Below are positions 8,328 to 18,900 of a DNA stretch of 46,499 bases, in pieces. Every line of letters starts with the position of its first letter. Within the stretch, counting starts at the first letter, position 1. The DNA lies in the IMG/VR virus record IMGVR_UViG_3300037796_000068, positions 1 to 46,499 of that record; one strand, 5' to 3'. This stretch comes from a virus. The notes beneath the pieces were generated by a model. That model was not told the origin of the DNA, did not search any database, and saw nothing but the letters and a program-made list of their open reading frames with translations. Both the position numbers and the translations under genes were made by a program.

Positions 8328-9662
8328 ATGGCAAACGCGACAACCCGCTGGATTGATAGCGACGGCACAACGCCGCGTGACCTGCGGATGATTGACAATC
8401 TTGACCAGAGTTACAGCTTGGCCGTTGATGCCGGGTTGTCGTGTGACGCATTCAATCGGCTCCGAGTTTCGGAGCCGAAATATATTTTTAGCAGCCCCGG
8501 CACTTACGACGCCGAACCGCTCATCTGGCAGAGCGTCACCAGTTCTGGCGCGGCAAACCACAATAGCAATACTCGCGGCGTGGACATGACCCTGAGCGGT
8601 ACGGATGGTTACGTCGTGCGACAGACGTATCGCTATTTTCCATACGAGCCAGGCCGCTCGCAATTTATTACGATGACTGGCACGCTGGGGGAGGCAAGTA
8701 CGAACGTCACCAAACGCATCGGGCAATTCGATGCTGCAAACGGTCTGTTTTTTCAGCAGGCAGGCGATGGGACGCTCTCAGTTGTGCGGCGCTCCTCAAC
8801 ATCAGGCAGCGTCGTGGATACCGCTGTGGTGCAGGCGGAATGGAACCTCGATAAACTGGACGGCACAGGCAACAGCGGTGCCACACTGAACCCGGCAAAT
8901 GATCAAATATGGGCAATTGACTATGGCTGGCTTGGTACTGCGACCGTCCGATATGGCGTCTACATCGATGGACATATCGTGTATTGCCACGCGATGCACC
9001 ACGCCAATGTGTTGAGCGCGAGCTATATGCAGAGTGCCACGCTGCCGCTACGCTATGAAATAGCCGCAAGCGGCGCGATCACGGGTACCCCGACGCTGAC
9101 ACAGTTTTGCAGCGGTATCGCCTCCGAGGGTGGCTACTTTGATAAGCCGGGGTATGTTTTTAGTGCAGGAAGATCGTCGCCTATCGCCGTCTCAACTGCC
9201 GAATGTCTTGTCGCTATTCGCCCGGCGACAGCATTCAATAGCATCCCTAATCGTATCCAAATAGAGGCTGCCGAGGTTACTATCGGTACTGCAACTGACC
9301 CGGTTGAGTGGCGTGCCTACTATTATCCGCCCGGCACGACCAACCCGGTCACCGGCGGCACATGGTCTGCCGCAAACAACGCGAGCGGTGTAGAGGTCAA
9401 CGCCTCCGGCACAGCAATCAGCACGACAGGCGGCTATGAAATAGCACGCGGCTTGGTTGCCTCGAATAGCACGGGCAACAGTCGCACCGCAACGAGTGCG
9501 CGCCTGACACAGGTACTACCATTGACGATAGATGCAAGCGGGAGTAACAGCCCGCTCACGTCAAACGCCGGAGCGAACCCGGCATACATTGCGCTATATG
9601 TCGTTGCAACATCCGGATCACCTTCAGCCGCCGGTACCATAACCTGGCAGGAGTTCCGCTAA
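8328..9662 (+). CDS. Large phage structural protein (capsid- or neck-associated)
   Basis: A 444-residue beta-rich protein with the segments CDAFNRLRVSEPKYIFSSPG, VVRQTYRYFPYEPGRSQFIT and VEWRAYYYPPG. The pattern of an F-N-R-L-R-V-S start followed by V-R-Q-T-x-x-x-F-x-Y-x-P-G-x-S-Q is a recurrent virion protein of many environmental tailed phages, of uncertain location. Its place between capsid and connector genes suggests a capsid-surface or neck structure. The start follows the previous stop by 3 bases and the stop overlaps the next ATG. Confidence 0.7.
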   Translation: MANATTRWIDSDGTTPRDLRMIDNLDQSYSLAVDAGLSCDAFNRLRVSEPKYIFSSPGTYDAEPLIWQSVTSSGAANHNSNTRGVDMTLSGTDGYVVRQTYRYFPYEPGRSQFITMTGTLGEASTNVTKRIGQFDAANGLFFQQAGDGTLSVVRRSSTSGSVVDTAVVQAEWNLDKLDGTGNSGATLNPANDQIWAIDYGWLGTATVRYGVYIDGHIVYCHAMHHANVLSASYMQSATLPLRYEIAASGAITGTPTLTQFCSGIASEGGYFDKPGYVFSAGRSSPIAVSTAECLVAIRPATAFNSIPNRIQIEAAEVTIGTATDPVEWRAYYYPPGTTNPVTGGTWSAANNASGVEVNASGTAISTTGGYEIARGLVASNSTGNSRTATSARLTQVLPLTIDASGSNSPLTSNAGANPAYIALYVVATSGSPSAAGTITWQEFR

Positions 9663-10036
9663 TGCCAACATCACAAGAGGTTGATTTTACGACCAGCCCG
9701 GCGCGCAGCAGTAACACCGTACTGATTGACATCTCAGTAGATAATGACCTATCCAGTGTTGCCGACATCGGCGGCGATACATTGGTCGGGCTGGTGCTGC
9801 CATCAAACTACACAACCGCCGCGATTACATTCCAGGTCAGCATAGACAATAGCACATTCGTAGCGCTCTACAATCAGTCTGGACAGGTCACTATTGCCGC
9901 GACTGAGGCGGTTGCGTCGCGGGCTGTGGCGCTCGACCCAACAGACTGGCACGGCTGGCGCTACATTCAGATTGCAACAGGCACCGCACAAACGAGCGAT
10001 GACAAGACCATCACGCTGATCACGAGGCCATTATGA
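9662..10036 (+). CDS. Small beta-rich virion protein
   Basis: A 124-residue protein with alternating strands (AAITFQVSIDNSTFVALY, HGWRYIQIATGTAQTSD) typical of small phage beta-sandwich virion proteins. It is translationally coupled at both ends (TAATG with 9662, ATGA with 10033). Likely an accessory virion protein functioning with the larger 8328 product; no named family. Confidence 0.6.
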   Translation: MPTSQEVDFTTSPARSSNTVLIDISVDNDLSSVADIGGDTLVGLVLPSNYTTAAITFQVSIDNSTFVALYNQSGQVTIAATEAVASRAVALDPTDWHGWRYIQIATGTAQTSDDKTITLITRPL

Positions 10037-10881
10037 GTTATGCCACGGTTGCCCAACTGCGCCAGTATCTTGCACAAGTGCCAGAGCACGCACAGCAGCG
10101 CGTCACGCTAACCGGCGCACCGACAGGCGGCACATTTACCCTGAGTTACGAAGGGCAGACGACAGCCACAATTGATTATGACGCGACGGCAACCGCTGTG
10201 CAGACGGCGCTCGTTGCGCTCTCCACTATCGGCAGTGGCAAGGCGCGTGTGTCGGGCGCGGCAGGCGGCCCATGGGATGTGGTGCTCGTTGCAGGCAATG
10301 ACGCCAGCCCGCTCACCGGCGACGGGAGTGCATTAACTGGCGGCACATCACCCGATGTGAGCATCGAACCCGCAACCGATGACTTGCTTGAAGCTGTTTT
10401 GGAGCGCGCTACTGACATCGTTGATGAGGCGCTAGGCTTTTCCTTCGCAGGCTATAGCAGCAGCGAAAAGATTGTCTTTGCTGAGCGCTCCAAGTGGTTG
10501 ACGTTGCCTCACTATGAAGCGGGCACCATCACAAGCCTGACCGATTACGATGCAGCCACAACCTATGTGGAAGGCACCGATTACGATGTAGACGATGACA
10601 ACCACCGCTACCTGTATCGTGATGATGTGTGGAGGCATCGCCGCTACCGTGTAACGGCTGCCTGGGGCTATGGTGATCCGCCGCCTTCCATCGTTGAGGT
10701 CACAATAGAGGTTGCGGTCAATATCTGGCGCGCAAAAGACCGGGCGCTTTTCACCGACGTGATCGGCGTCGAAACCGGGCCGGGTGGCGGCGCCGTCGTT
10801 GGGTATCAGGGCGCGATGACAAACCAGCAGCGGATGGTCATTGCTGGCGTGCGTGACCAGTATCGCGAGCGAGTATTCTAA
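10033..10881 (+). CDS. Head-tail connector (gp6-like) with an inserted beta domain
   Basis: The N-terminus MSYATVAQLRQYLAQV and the segment from about residue 117 (DDLLEAVLERATDIVDEALG ... FTDVIGVE ... QRMVIAGVRDQYRER) together form a gp6-like head-tail connector. Between them, residues about 24-113 (TLTGAPTGGTFTLSYEGQTT, VQTALVALSTIGSGKARVSG, GGPWDVVLVAG) are an immunoglobulin-like/adhesion-type beta repeat otherwise seen in phage tail proteins. At 282 residues it is far longer than the usual 100-200 for this family. Confidence 0.82.
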   Translation: MSYATVAQLRQYLAQVPEHAQQRVTLTGAPTGGTFTLSYEGQTTATIDYDATATAVQTALVALSTIGSGKARVSGAAGGPWDVVLVAGNDASPLTGDGSALTGGTSPDVSIEPATDDLLEAVLERATDIVDEALGFSFAGYSSSEKIVFAERSKWLTLPHYEAGTITSLTDYDAATTYVEGTDYDVDDDNHRYLYRDDVWRHRRYRVTAAWGYGDPPPSIVEVTIEVAVNIWRAKDRALFTDVIGVETGPGGGAVVGYQGAMTNQQRMVIAGVRDQYRERVF

Positions 10882-11312
10882 TGGCAACAGTTGAAGAACT
10901 TCAGCGGCGCCTCTCTGATAGTCGCCTTCGCAGCCTCGAAGAGCAGGCACTAAACCGCGTACTTGCGGTCGTGGAAGGCAACGTCAAGCGCCACACGCCC
11001 GTCAAGACCGGCAACTTGCGGCGCACCATTACACACCGTGTGGAGCGTCCCGGCGTCCGGGGTGTGGTTGGTACGAATGCGAGTTATGCGCGGCCCGTGC
11101 ATGAAGGCAGCCGGGCGCATCTCATCCGGCCCAGGCGCGCTAGTGTGCTGCGTTTCAAGGTGGGCAGCAAAATTATTTACACCAAACTGGTCAGGCACCC
11201 CGGCACACGAGGGCAGCCGTTCATGCTCGAAGGGCTTGCTGCGAGCCGGGATAGTATTCGCGATATCCTGAGCGATACAGGACAGGATTTCTTTCGAGGG
11301 GATGTCCGATGA
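10881..11312 (+). CDS. HK97 gp10-like neck/tail-completion protein
   Basis: A 143-residue protein with the gp10-type motif KRHTPVKTGNLRRTI followed by YARPVHEGSRAHLIRPRRA and GQPFMLEGL. This family joins the tail to the head connector. It lies in the standard order connector - gp10 - tail terminator - tail tube. Start ATG 10881 overlaps the previous stop by one base (TAATG). Confidence 0.88.
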   Translation: MATVEELQRRLSDSRLRSLEEQALNRVLAVVEGNVKRHTPVKTGNLRRTITHRVERPGVRGVVGTNASYARPVHEGSRAHLIRPRRASVLRFKVGSKIIYTKLVRHPGTRGQPFMLEGLAASRDSIRDILSDTGQDFFRGDVR

Positions 11313-11722
11313 GTTACCGCGACGTGCTGACTGGACTACATACGGTATTCGAGGGTGTTTCGCCGCCCATTCCTGTGCTGCTGCGCTATGAGCCGACTGC
11401 TATCCATCAAACGCCAACGCTGTACAGCCTGCTTGATAGCGTTGATCGGCAGCGACAAGGGCAGATCAGAGCGGCAACCTATCGCGTGTTAAACCGGCTC
11501 GTGTTTCGCTGGCAGGATAATGAGCACGCTGAAGAGGAGTTAATCCCATACGTTGACGCCCTGCCCGCGGCGATTGATAGCGATGCACACCTCGGTGGCG
11601 CCATCAGTAGCGGTATCGCAACCGTCAACAATATGGAGGCTGTATTCGTTAGCATCGGCGGCGTGATCTATCGGGCACTCGATATCTATGCGGACGTACT
11701 CTATAAGACGCCAATTATATAG
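11309..11722 (+). CDS. Tail terminator/tail-completion protein
   Basis: A 137-residue protein located between the gp10-like gene and the tail tube gene, the normal place of the tail terminator. It has the expected mixed alpha/beta pattern (DVLTGLHTVFEGVSPPIPVL, VFRWQDNEHAEEELIPYVDA, GVIYRALDIYADVLYK). Assigned by synteny and length rather than by a clear motif. Confidence 0.65.
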   Translation: MSYRDVLTGLHTVFEGVSPPIPVLLRYEPTAIHQTPTLYSLLDSVDRQRQGQIRAATYRVLNRLVFRWQDNEHAEEELIPYVDALPAAIDSDAHLGGAISSGIATVNNMEAVFVSIGGVIYRALDIYADVLYKTPII

Positions 11723-11730
11723 GAGGCATA

Positions 11731-12732
11731 ATGGCTGAGATTGCATTTGAAAAATTTGGCCTGGCACTGGAGAGCGTTCGGGGAACCAAGATTACAACGC
11801 CGACTATTATCGCGAGTACAAACGAGCGGCTTGTGACGCCGCGACAGGAACGCTACACGCCTGAGGTGGCACTCGGTAACCTGGTGGAGTTTTACAAATC
11901 GGTTGCAGCACAACAGATGGTTGAGTGGAACCTGAGCGGTGCCGCTGATCTGAACCTGCTGTATGTCATCCTGCAAATGGCAGTGGAAGGTAGCCCGACT
12001 GTAACCACACCAGGCACCGATGCCGATCTTGCCGTGTTCGAACCTGACACCACAAGCGACACACTGAAGAGCGCTACCATCGTCTTTGGTGATCCTGCGG
12101 TGCAACTCTGGTCAGCGGGCTATAGCATGGTTGATACGTTGACGCTCTCCTCTGATGCCACGGGAGCCGACGGCCTCACAATGGAGGTCAACGGCATGGG
12201 CCAATGGTGGGGTGAGGAGTCGGGGCCGATTACGTTCCCGGCACTTGTGGACTTCCCATTGTTAGTGGGCACCGACATGGAAATCTGGATAGACACCAGT
12301 AGCGCCATTGGCACGACCGCTGTCACGGGTCGCTTTCTGAGTGCTACCCATGAGATCAACACCGGCGTTACCTATAAATACGTCGCAACCGGGCCGACAG
12401 GCGAGCGCACATTCAGCAATACCGGGCGCAACGTGCGTAGCATCACCACAACACTGCGCTTTGAAGTGCCAGATCTCACGCAATACAACTACTGGAAGGA
12501 CGCCGAACGATTGAAAGTACGCGTGCGGCACAATGGCCCACTGATTGAAAACGTATCAGCCACCGACTACTATCACTATGTGCAGGTCGACACCTATGGA
12601 GAAGCGACGATGCTGGAGTGGGGTGAGTATGCCGACAGTAACCGCACGGTGGAACTAACCATCCAATCGATGTACGATACAACGTTCGAAAACGATTTCC
12701 AGGTCGATTTGCAAACCACGGGGCTAGCATAA
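11731..12732 (+). CDS. Major tail tube protein
   Basis: A 333-residue protein starting MAEIAFEKFGLALESVRGTK, a common opening of siphovirus tail tube proteins, preceded by AGGAGGCATA. It lies directly before the frameshifted tail chaperone pair and tape measure, the diagnostic order. The middle and C-terminal thirds are beta-rich (TFSNTGRNVRSITTTLRFEV). No sheath gene follows, which supports a long non-contractile tail. Confidence 0.85.
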   Translation: MAEIAFEKFGLALESVRGTKITTPTIIASTNERLVTPRQERYTPEVALGNLVEFYKSVAAQQMVEWNLSGAADLNLLYVILQMAVEGSPTVTTPGTDADLAVFEPDTTSDTLKSATIVFGDPAVQLWSAGYSMVDTLTLSSDATGADGLTMEVNGMGQWWGEESGPITFPALVDFPLLVGTDMEIWIDTSSAIGTTAVTGRFLSATHEINTGVTYKYVATGPTGERTFSNTGRNVRSITTTLRFEVPDLTQYNYWKDAERLKVRVRHNGPLIENVSATDYYHYVQVDTYGEATMLEWGEYADSNRTVELTIQSMYDTTFENDFQVDLQTTGLA

Positions 12733-13145
12733 TGTTTGTTTCAAATGAGCCGGTGCGCATCGTTGCGGACGGCTGCGAACACCTCCCAGAAAGTGAAGCC
12801 GACGCCATTTACATCAAGCCAAAAATGGACTTCGGCACCAAACAGCGCGTCATGAGCGAGGCGGTGCACCTCTCGCAGGCGAATGGTGTGGAGATGGGCG
12901 GCGGGATGCGCATGGATATTCAAATTGGCGCATACCAGACCGCGCTGCTGGTGCACAATGTGGTGCGTTGGTCGGGGCCGTCGTTTCAAGATGTAGCCTG
13001 CGAAAAGGCTAACATCTTGCGCCTTGACCCGGATGAGCCGCTTGTGGAAAAGGTACTGCGTGAAATTGGTAGCCGCAACGCAGAGAAGAAGCGACGTCCG
13101 GAGGCAGACCCAAACCCAAAAGCAATCCCTACGCCCGAAGCCTAG
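12732..13145 (+). CDS. Tail assembly chaperone G (short, unshifted product)
   Basis: A 137-residue product directly between the tail tube and tape measure genes. Ending in a charged, proline-rich tail (KKRRPEADPNPKAIPTPEA), it contains the slippery site near its 3' end. In lambda-like phages this chaperone coats the tape measure during tail assembly. ATG overlaps the tail tube stop (TAATG). Confidence 0.8.
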   Translation: MFVSNEPVRIVADGCEHLPESEADAIYIKPKMDFGTKQRVMSEAVHLSQANGVEMGGGMRMDIQIGAYQTALLVHNVVRWSGPSFQDVACEKANILRLDPDEPLVEKVLREIGSRNAEKKRRPEADPNPKAIPTPEA

Positions 13146-13402
13146 AGGAAATCTGGCTCCTCATACTGGACGGGAAAAAGACGGTCAGGCCAGGGGAGCG
13201 CATCGGGCATTATGATTTGTACGTCATGCTCGCTGAACGCTATCACTGGACGCCACAACAGATAGACGCGCTTGACCCAGATTTCGTGACTGAACTCAGC
13301 GCCCGTATCAATGCCGGAGCGCGCCAGCAAGAAATACAGCGGAAGCGACAAGAGCAGGAAGATCGCCGCAAGGGCAAAGGCAGAAGGAACCGCCACACGT
13401 GA
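12732..13402 (+). CDS. Tail assembly chaperone GT, -1 frameshift product
   Basis: The -1 frame is open from before the slippery site to TGA 13402, continuing SNPYARSLEEIWLLILDGKK and ending with a highly charged helix (QQEIQRKRQEQEDRRKGKGR). Shifting at either heptamer within 13109-13121 gives a 223-residue GT fusion. This downstream frame has no ribosome binding site of its own near the start, which supports expression by frameshift. The tape measure start overlaps the stop (GTGA). Confidence 0.85.
13109..13121 (+). other. Tandem -1 frameshift heptamers CCCAAAC / CCCAAAA
   Basis: Two XXXYYYZ heptamers in the correct zero frame share one base: C-CCA-AAC (13109-13115) and C-CCA-AAA (13115-13121). 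Both allow a -1 slip into the frame that continues to 13402. Lambda's G-GT signal is a single heptamer; the tandem arrangement is unusual. Confidence 0.85.
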
Positions 13403-15591
13403 CCACGACCGAGGAACTCAACTTAATCGTTCGCTTGCAAGATGAAGCAAGCGGCGCGCTTGGTAAACTTCGCAGCGGCCTGGGTAGCGTGGGAGCCGTA
13501 GCAGGCGGCGCGGTTGTGGCCGGAGCAGCAGCGGCGACTGCTGCCATTGCGGGCGTCGGCGCAGCGGCGATTACGGCAGTCAATCGCACCTCTGAACTTG
13601 ATCGCGTCATGGGAGATCTGAGTGATGAGGAGTTACGCGACGTTGCAGATGAGGCGCTCTACCTCTCAGATGCGTTCGGTGTGGATATGGTCGAGAGCGG
13701 GCGCGCTGCTGCCCGAATGGTTGATGAGTTCGGCGGCACCGCTGAGGATGCATTCCAGGTACTCATCGAAGGCCAGGAAATGGGCCTTGATCGGTTCGGG
13801 GATTTGCAAGATACGTTCAACGAGTACGGCCAGGACTTTGCGCGGCTTGGGGTTGACGGTGCGGAAAGTCTTGCGCTGATTAACGCAGGCCTTGAAGCTG
13901 GATTTATGAACACCGACAAAATCGGCGACGCCTTTAACGAGTTTGGTATCCGCTTGCGCGATCCGGCGATTGTCAAGGCTATTACTGACATCGACGAAAG
14001 CACCGCTGAATTATTTCAACAGTTTGCGCGTGGGGAGATCACCGAGCGAGAAGCCTTTGAACGCATTGCCGCGAGTATCGAAAGCATTGAAGATCCACTC
14101 CAGCGGCAGGAGGCGGGTATTCAGGCGTTCGGCACGACGTTTGAGGATTTTGGCGCCGATGCCACATTCGCGCTTGCTGATGCCCTGGAAGGCGTGCAAG
14201 GGTTAGGGGATGAAATCCGCAACAGCGGGCGGCAGTACCAGGACTTTGGGCAACTGTGGGCAGACGTGACGAGCCGGGCGAGTGCAGCGCTTCTCCCGCT
14301 TGGTCAGGCGCTCTTGCGTGTCGCATCTGAATACATGCCGATGATTATGGAAGGCGTGGAAGGGGTTCTGAATGCCGTGACGATGTTGATCACCGGGGAT
14401 TATACCGGCGGCATTTTTGGGCTTGACGAAGATCATCCTGCCATTCTTTTTATCCTGGATTTACGGCGTGGTTTTCTTGAGTTCGCTGGTGTTGTGCAAC
14501 AGGTTGCGGGCACAGCAATGGCCGCGTTCCAGGCCATTACAGGTGGCATTCAGCAGGCCAGGGCAGGCGCGCAAGGTTTTGGCGCGGCAGCGTTGGGCCT
14601 GGGCGAGCAATGGGCCATGTTGCAGCAAACATTCGGCGCAGTTGTCGGCGCCATCACCAGCATCGTGCAGAGTGGGTTCGGGATTATTCAGGCGTTCTTG
14701 CAAGAGAACGGCGCCAGTATTCAGGCGTTCTTTCAAACAACCTGGCAGCAGATCACGACGATTATATCGCTTGCACTGCAACTTATTAACGCAACCATCG
14801 TGCCAGCGCTTCAGGGTATTGCATCATTTATCCAGACGAATAGCGATCAGATCATCAACATCCTGACCATGGCATGGAACCAGATCACCACGGTCATCGG
14901 GCTAGCATTGACCACTATCCAGACCGCGATCACGCTAGCACTCCAGATCATTGACGGTGACTGGCGCGGCGCGTGGCAGACCATTCAGCAGTTTAGCCTC
15001 CAGTTCGTGCTGACCTTCGCGCAGATGTTTGAAAATGGTTTCAATATGATCGTTGAGATCATCAGGCTGGCTATGGCGGCGTTTGGGATTGATATCGATG
15101 CGGCGTTCGCGGCGGCGGTGGCAGGGTTCCAGGTGTTTCGCTCCAATTTCATCGACCCGATCATTAATGCATTCAACGCCATCGGAACTGCTATTCAGAA
15201 CGCTATTGGGAACATCCTCAATTTGGGCGAGAAGTTACGCAACATCAAACCACCTGAGTGGCTAAGCCAGTGGGGTACTGATCTTCGAGAGGGTGCGGAG
15301 GTCATCACGGGACAGCGGGGCTTCGCTCGCGGTGGGCGCCCGCCAGTTGGGGAGGTCGTGACCGTCGGGGAAGAGGGGCCGGAGGATGTTATTTTTGGTG
15401 CGCCTGCTACGGTCGTACCTGCTGACCTGACTGCCGCCATGAACAATGGCGGTGGCGGCGGGCTGGCCATTGGGCCGTTTAACTTCAACATCTCAGGCGG
15501 CAACCGGAGCGCGATGGTTACGCAGGCTGTGAATGAGTTTGCGAACCAGTTGAATGCAGCGCTTGATCAGGCCGAAATGAGGGCCGCCTGA
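13399..15591 (+). CDS. Tape measure protein
   Basis: A 730-residue protein beginning VTTTEELNLIVRLQDEASGA with a Gly/Ala-rich hydrophobic segment at about 35-65, long helical regions, repeated membrane-like hydrophobic helices at about 360-560 (TITSIVQSGFGIIQAFLQ, ITTVIGLALTTIQTAITLAL), and a C-terminal GEVVTVGEEGPEDVIF motif typical of tape measure proteins. Its length implies a tail of very roughly 110 nm by the usual 1.5 angstrom per residue rule. GTG 13399 overlaps the GT stop. Confidence 0.92.
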   Translation: MTTTEELNLIVRLQDEASGALGKLRSGLGSVGAVAGGAVVAGAAAATAAIAGVGAAAITAVNRTSELDRVMGDLSDEELRDVADEALYLSDAFGVDMVESGRAAARMVDEFGGTAEDAFQVLIEGQEMGLDRFGDLQDTFNEYGQDFARLGVDGAESLALINAGLEAGFMNTDKIGDAFNEFGIRLRDPAIVKAITDIDESTAELFQQFARGEITEREAFERIAASIESIEDPLQRQEAGIQAFGTTFEDFGADATFALADALEGVQGLGDEIRNSGRQYQDFGQLWADVTSRASAALLPLGQALLRVASEYMPMIMEGVEGVLNAVTMLITGDYTGGIFGLDEDHPAILFILDLRRGFLEFAGVVQQVAGTAMAAFQAITGGIQQARAGAQGFGAAALGLGEQWAMLQQTFGAVVGAITSIVQSGFGIIQAFLQENGASIQAFFQTTWQQITTIISLALQLINATIVPALQGIASFIQTNSDQIINILTMAWNQITTVIGLALTTIQTAITLALQIIDGDWRGAWQTIQQFSLQFVLTFAQMFENGFNMIVEIIRLAMAAFGIDIDAAFAAAVAGFQVFRSNFIDPIINAFNAIGTAIQNAIGNILNLGEKLRNIKPPEWLSQWGTDLREGAEVITGQRGFARGGRPPVGEVVTVGEEGPEDVIFGAPATVVPADLTAAMNNGGGGGLAIGPFNFNISGGNRSAMVTQAVNEFANQLNAALDQAEMRAA

Positions 15592-15974
15592 TGATATCCT
15601 ACACCTTCAGCTACACCGATCCCTATACTGGTGTGGCGCGCTCCGGAACGTACCTCGCACAGCGCGCCCGCAATAGTACGCGCCGCATCTGGCAGGCCCA
15701 ACCAGAGAGTGATATTCTGGAATACATCGGCAGTAGCTACGCGAGAGAGCATACCTACCATCGGCGCTACATCCTCGATCAAGATGTCGAGATTGAGAGC
15801 GACGCGCATTTTGATGCACTCCAGCGGGCGCACGAGGTGCGAGCGTCGGGGACGTGGAGTGATGGCACAACGAGTTATGACGATGTGATCATTACGGCAT
15901 TTGATGTGCTACCGATTGACGGCCTGGCCGATGAGTACAATGGCACGATGACGTTCCGGAGGATGCGCGGGTGA
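15591..15974 (+). CDS. Tail-tip associated protein, unassigned
   Basis: A 127-residue protein MISYTFSYTDPYTGVARSGT... placed between the tape measure and the large tip protein, the position of a distal tail protein or small tip component. Overlapping starts and stops on both sides show tight translational coupling. No motif recognised. Confidence 0.65.
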   Translation: MISYTFSYTDPYTGVARSGTYLAQRARNSTRRIWQAQPESDILEYIGSSYAREHTYHRRYILDQDVEIESDAHFDALQRAHEVRASGTWSDGTTSYDDVIITAFDVLPIDGLADEYNGTMTFRRMRG

Positions 15975-18900
15975 CTGACTGGCCGCTCGATACCGTTGTT
16001 ATTGAATACCGTCTGCAATGCTACGTCAATGGCATTCCACGCATTTTGACGGCGTTCCCATCGCGCTCCATTGCCGTTGGGCAGCGCACGACATGCCCGC
16101 TAGAGTTTGCCGACGCGATTGAACTGGAAGCAAGCCGCACGGCTGCGAATGTGCGGGTTGGGTGCGTCACGACGGCGGGCATCCTCTGGTACCCGTTCGC
16201 AAGAGGCTATTTTCTATTTGAGCAGAGCCAGGCCGGGCCGCGCCGCAACAAAGGCAGCCTGGTGGATTGCACCTGGAAACTCGCACAGGAGAGCGTTAAC
16301 GAGATCACCTGGAATGATCGTAGCCCCGTTGACGCAATCACAGACGTGTTAACTGAGGCAGATTTTGCCGATAGCGAGATCGGTGATATCTTCGACCCTG
16401 GCAGCATTTACAATCTAGGGACAGTTGACGAGATTATTATCGAGGCGGGTACGACACTTAAGCAAGTGTTTGATCGACTACTGAAATACTGTGGGTTGAC
16501 GTGGTACGTCGGGGCATCCGGTGCGCTGCATGTTATTCCCGCGTTGACCATCCCTGGTTCCAGTTCGAGTATTGTCTATGCCAGTGGCATCAGCAACGAG
16601 TTTGCGCTACCTGCTGACACGCGTGGATTTACGAAACCCAAGCGGCGCTATACCTCTGATGAGTTGCAGACCAAAACCTACACGGCGAAGGGCCGCACAC
16701 TGGAGGACGGTACAACGCCCAATGCGACACTTACTGCGTCAGATATTGAGCGCGGTATCAGTAAAGGCGATACATACGAATATGCACAGGATAACGACGT
16801 GTGCACAGCCATTGTCAAGCGGGAACTACGGCGTGCCAGTGGGAAGACCGAGTTACTTACGCTAGAGACTGATCTTGATCCTCGATTGCGACCAGGGCAA
16901 ACTATTGGGTTGCTCTGTCCTGAGTTGCAATTTGATGTGACCACGTATGCCCGTATCCAGGCACTCAGTAATCGGGGCGGAATTTGCACGCTCAGCGTCA
17001 CACTAGGTACGTCTGCCGTGGGCGGCGATGTGACCTATGAGCCGCCGCCTGATGACAATGGCGACGGCGGCACATTGACACCCATCGGGGGTATCGAAGG
17101 CGAGTTACCCACCGCCTCTATTGCCTATCGCATTGACTACGAAAAGACCAGCAGCGGCGATCCGCTCTATACCGTCTATGCCGAAGGTAGCGGCACAAGT
17201 GCTACTGGCGAGAGTGTGACCTATAGCTGGACGGCAACAGCAGGCGCTGGCGAAACGGTTACGCCTGGCAGCAGCAGTGAACAAAATGAAACGTTCGTAT
17301 TCAGTAGCCTGACCGGGGCGTCGCTCGAACTGACCGTTACTGATAGCAATGGCACGTCGCCTGCTGCAACGTTGACACTGGACGATCCGACTATCGAGAC
17401 GTATTCGCGCATCCTGACCTATGTGATTGATGATACGTGGAAGGTGTTATACGATCCTGATCAGCCTGCGTCAACCTGGCAGCCATCCGGGACGGTGGCA
17501 ATAGCCGTACCACGCTATAACGACGCTGGTCATTTGTGGTGTGTGTTTTTCAAATCCGCGACAACAGAGACACTCATCTATCGGCGCGACCCGCAAGATT
17601 TTGCAGAGACGCCGGAATTGATCGCGACGCTGAGCGGTACACCGACACGCATCTATGTTGGCGAGGGGTTTATTAATCCACAGTTTGCGAATACTATTAT
17701 TGTCAGCATTGGTAGCACGATTGCATATAGCCGCAATGGCGAGAGCGCCGCGCCCACATTCCAAGCGACGGCTAGCCTGGGCACAGGAGCCATCCAGGCG
17801 CTTGTGGTGAGCGCATTTGATGATGACCTGTGGTACGCCTGCATAGATAACAAACTCCGCAAGAGCGAGGACGGCGGCGCAACGTGGTCAGATGTCGTGA
17901 CCAGCCCGGACGCGAGCGCAGTTGCGGAAGATGTTGCAATCGGCCCGGCTGCCGGGGGCGCGGTCGCATTCAGCGGCGCCTCGACTGATGCACGGCGCGT
18001 GCAGTTTGTGGACGCAGGGTTCTCAACAGACTGGAGCGCGATCACGTTCGCCGCTGGAGAAGATCTGCAAACCATTACGCCGCGCCTGGCCGGAGACGGG
18101 TATCAGGTTGCATCGTCCGATGGCACGGTGTATGAATTGATCTTGAGCGGCACGACGTTTACTGCCAGTGAACAGGCGCAAACCGACGCGAGCGGCAATG
18201 CTGAACGCATGGTGCGTGATGGTGAAATTGCTAATCAATCGTACATTGCAGATGCGACAGGTTTGTACAAACAGCAAGGCGCCTCAGGTATGGAGCAAAT
18301 CGCGGCGGGTGTCGCTACGAGTGTCGGATTTGCCGCGCTACGTGAGCCGCCCGTGGTGCCATCATACACCTTTTTCCTTGCACAGCAAGGCGTTGCATCG
18401 GCGGGTGTCTATGAGTATAACAGCGCAACGGGTGGCACACCGACGCTACGCAATAGCGGCATCCCGGCGGCGCTCACGCATGTGCTCTGGCTCTCTGGCA
18501 ATCCGATTAACACCGATGAATTGATCGCCGTTATCCATGCCGGTGCAGCTGCCAGTGTCAGCGATAGCGGCGGCAAACTGCGAACAGGCACCACGTCGCA
18601 CAGCCCGCTGTGGCGCTATACAATCAGTACACAGACGTGGAGTGAGATCGTCATTTCTGTTTCCTCGACTGTATCGGGTAATCTGTACCGTGCTGATTAC
18701 GACCCAGAGACGCTTGGGCGGTGGGTATCCAATGTGGAAACGACAGGCTATGACGTGTACGCGCTGATTGGCACAGATCTTACAGGCAGCGAAACAACGG
18801 TCGCGGCAACATCGCCGCTGCGGTATCTCTCATTCGGCCCCGGCCAGGATGGCGATCTGGTGCTCAGTCAAAATTTCCCGCTCGATCGGGTTGCATATCT

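Noticed and set aside
7860-8726. 288-codon minus-strand open frame opposite virion genes
   Set aside because: Entirely covered by coupled plus-strand genes; composition is typical of antisense of GC-rich coding DNA.
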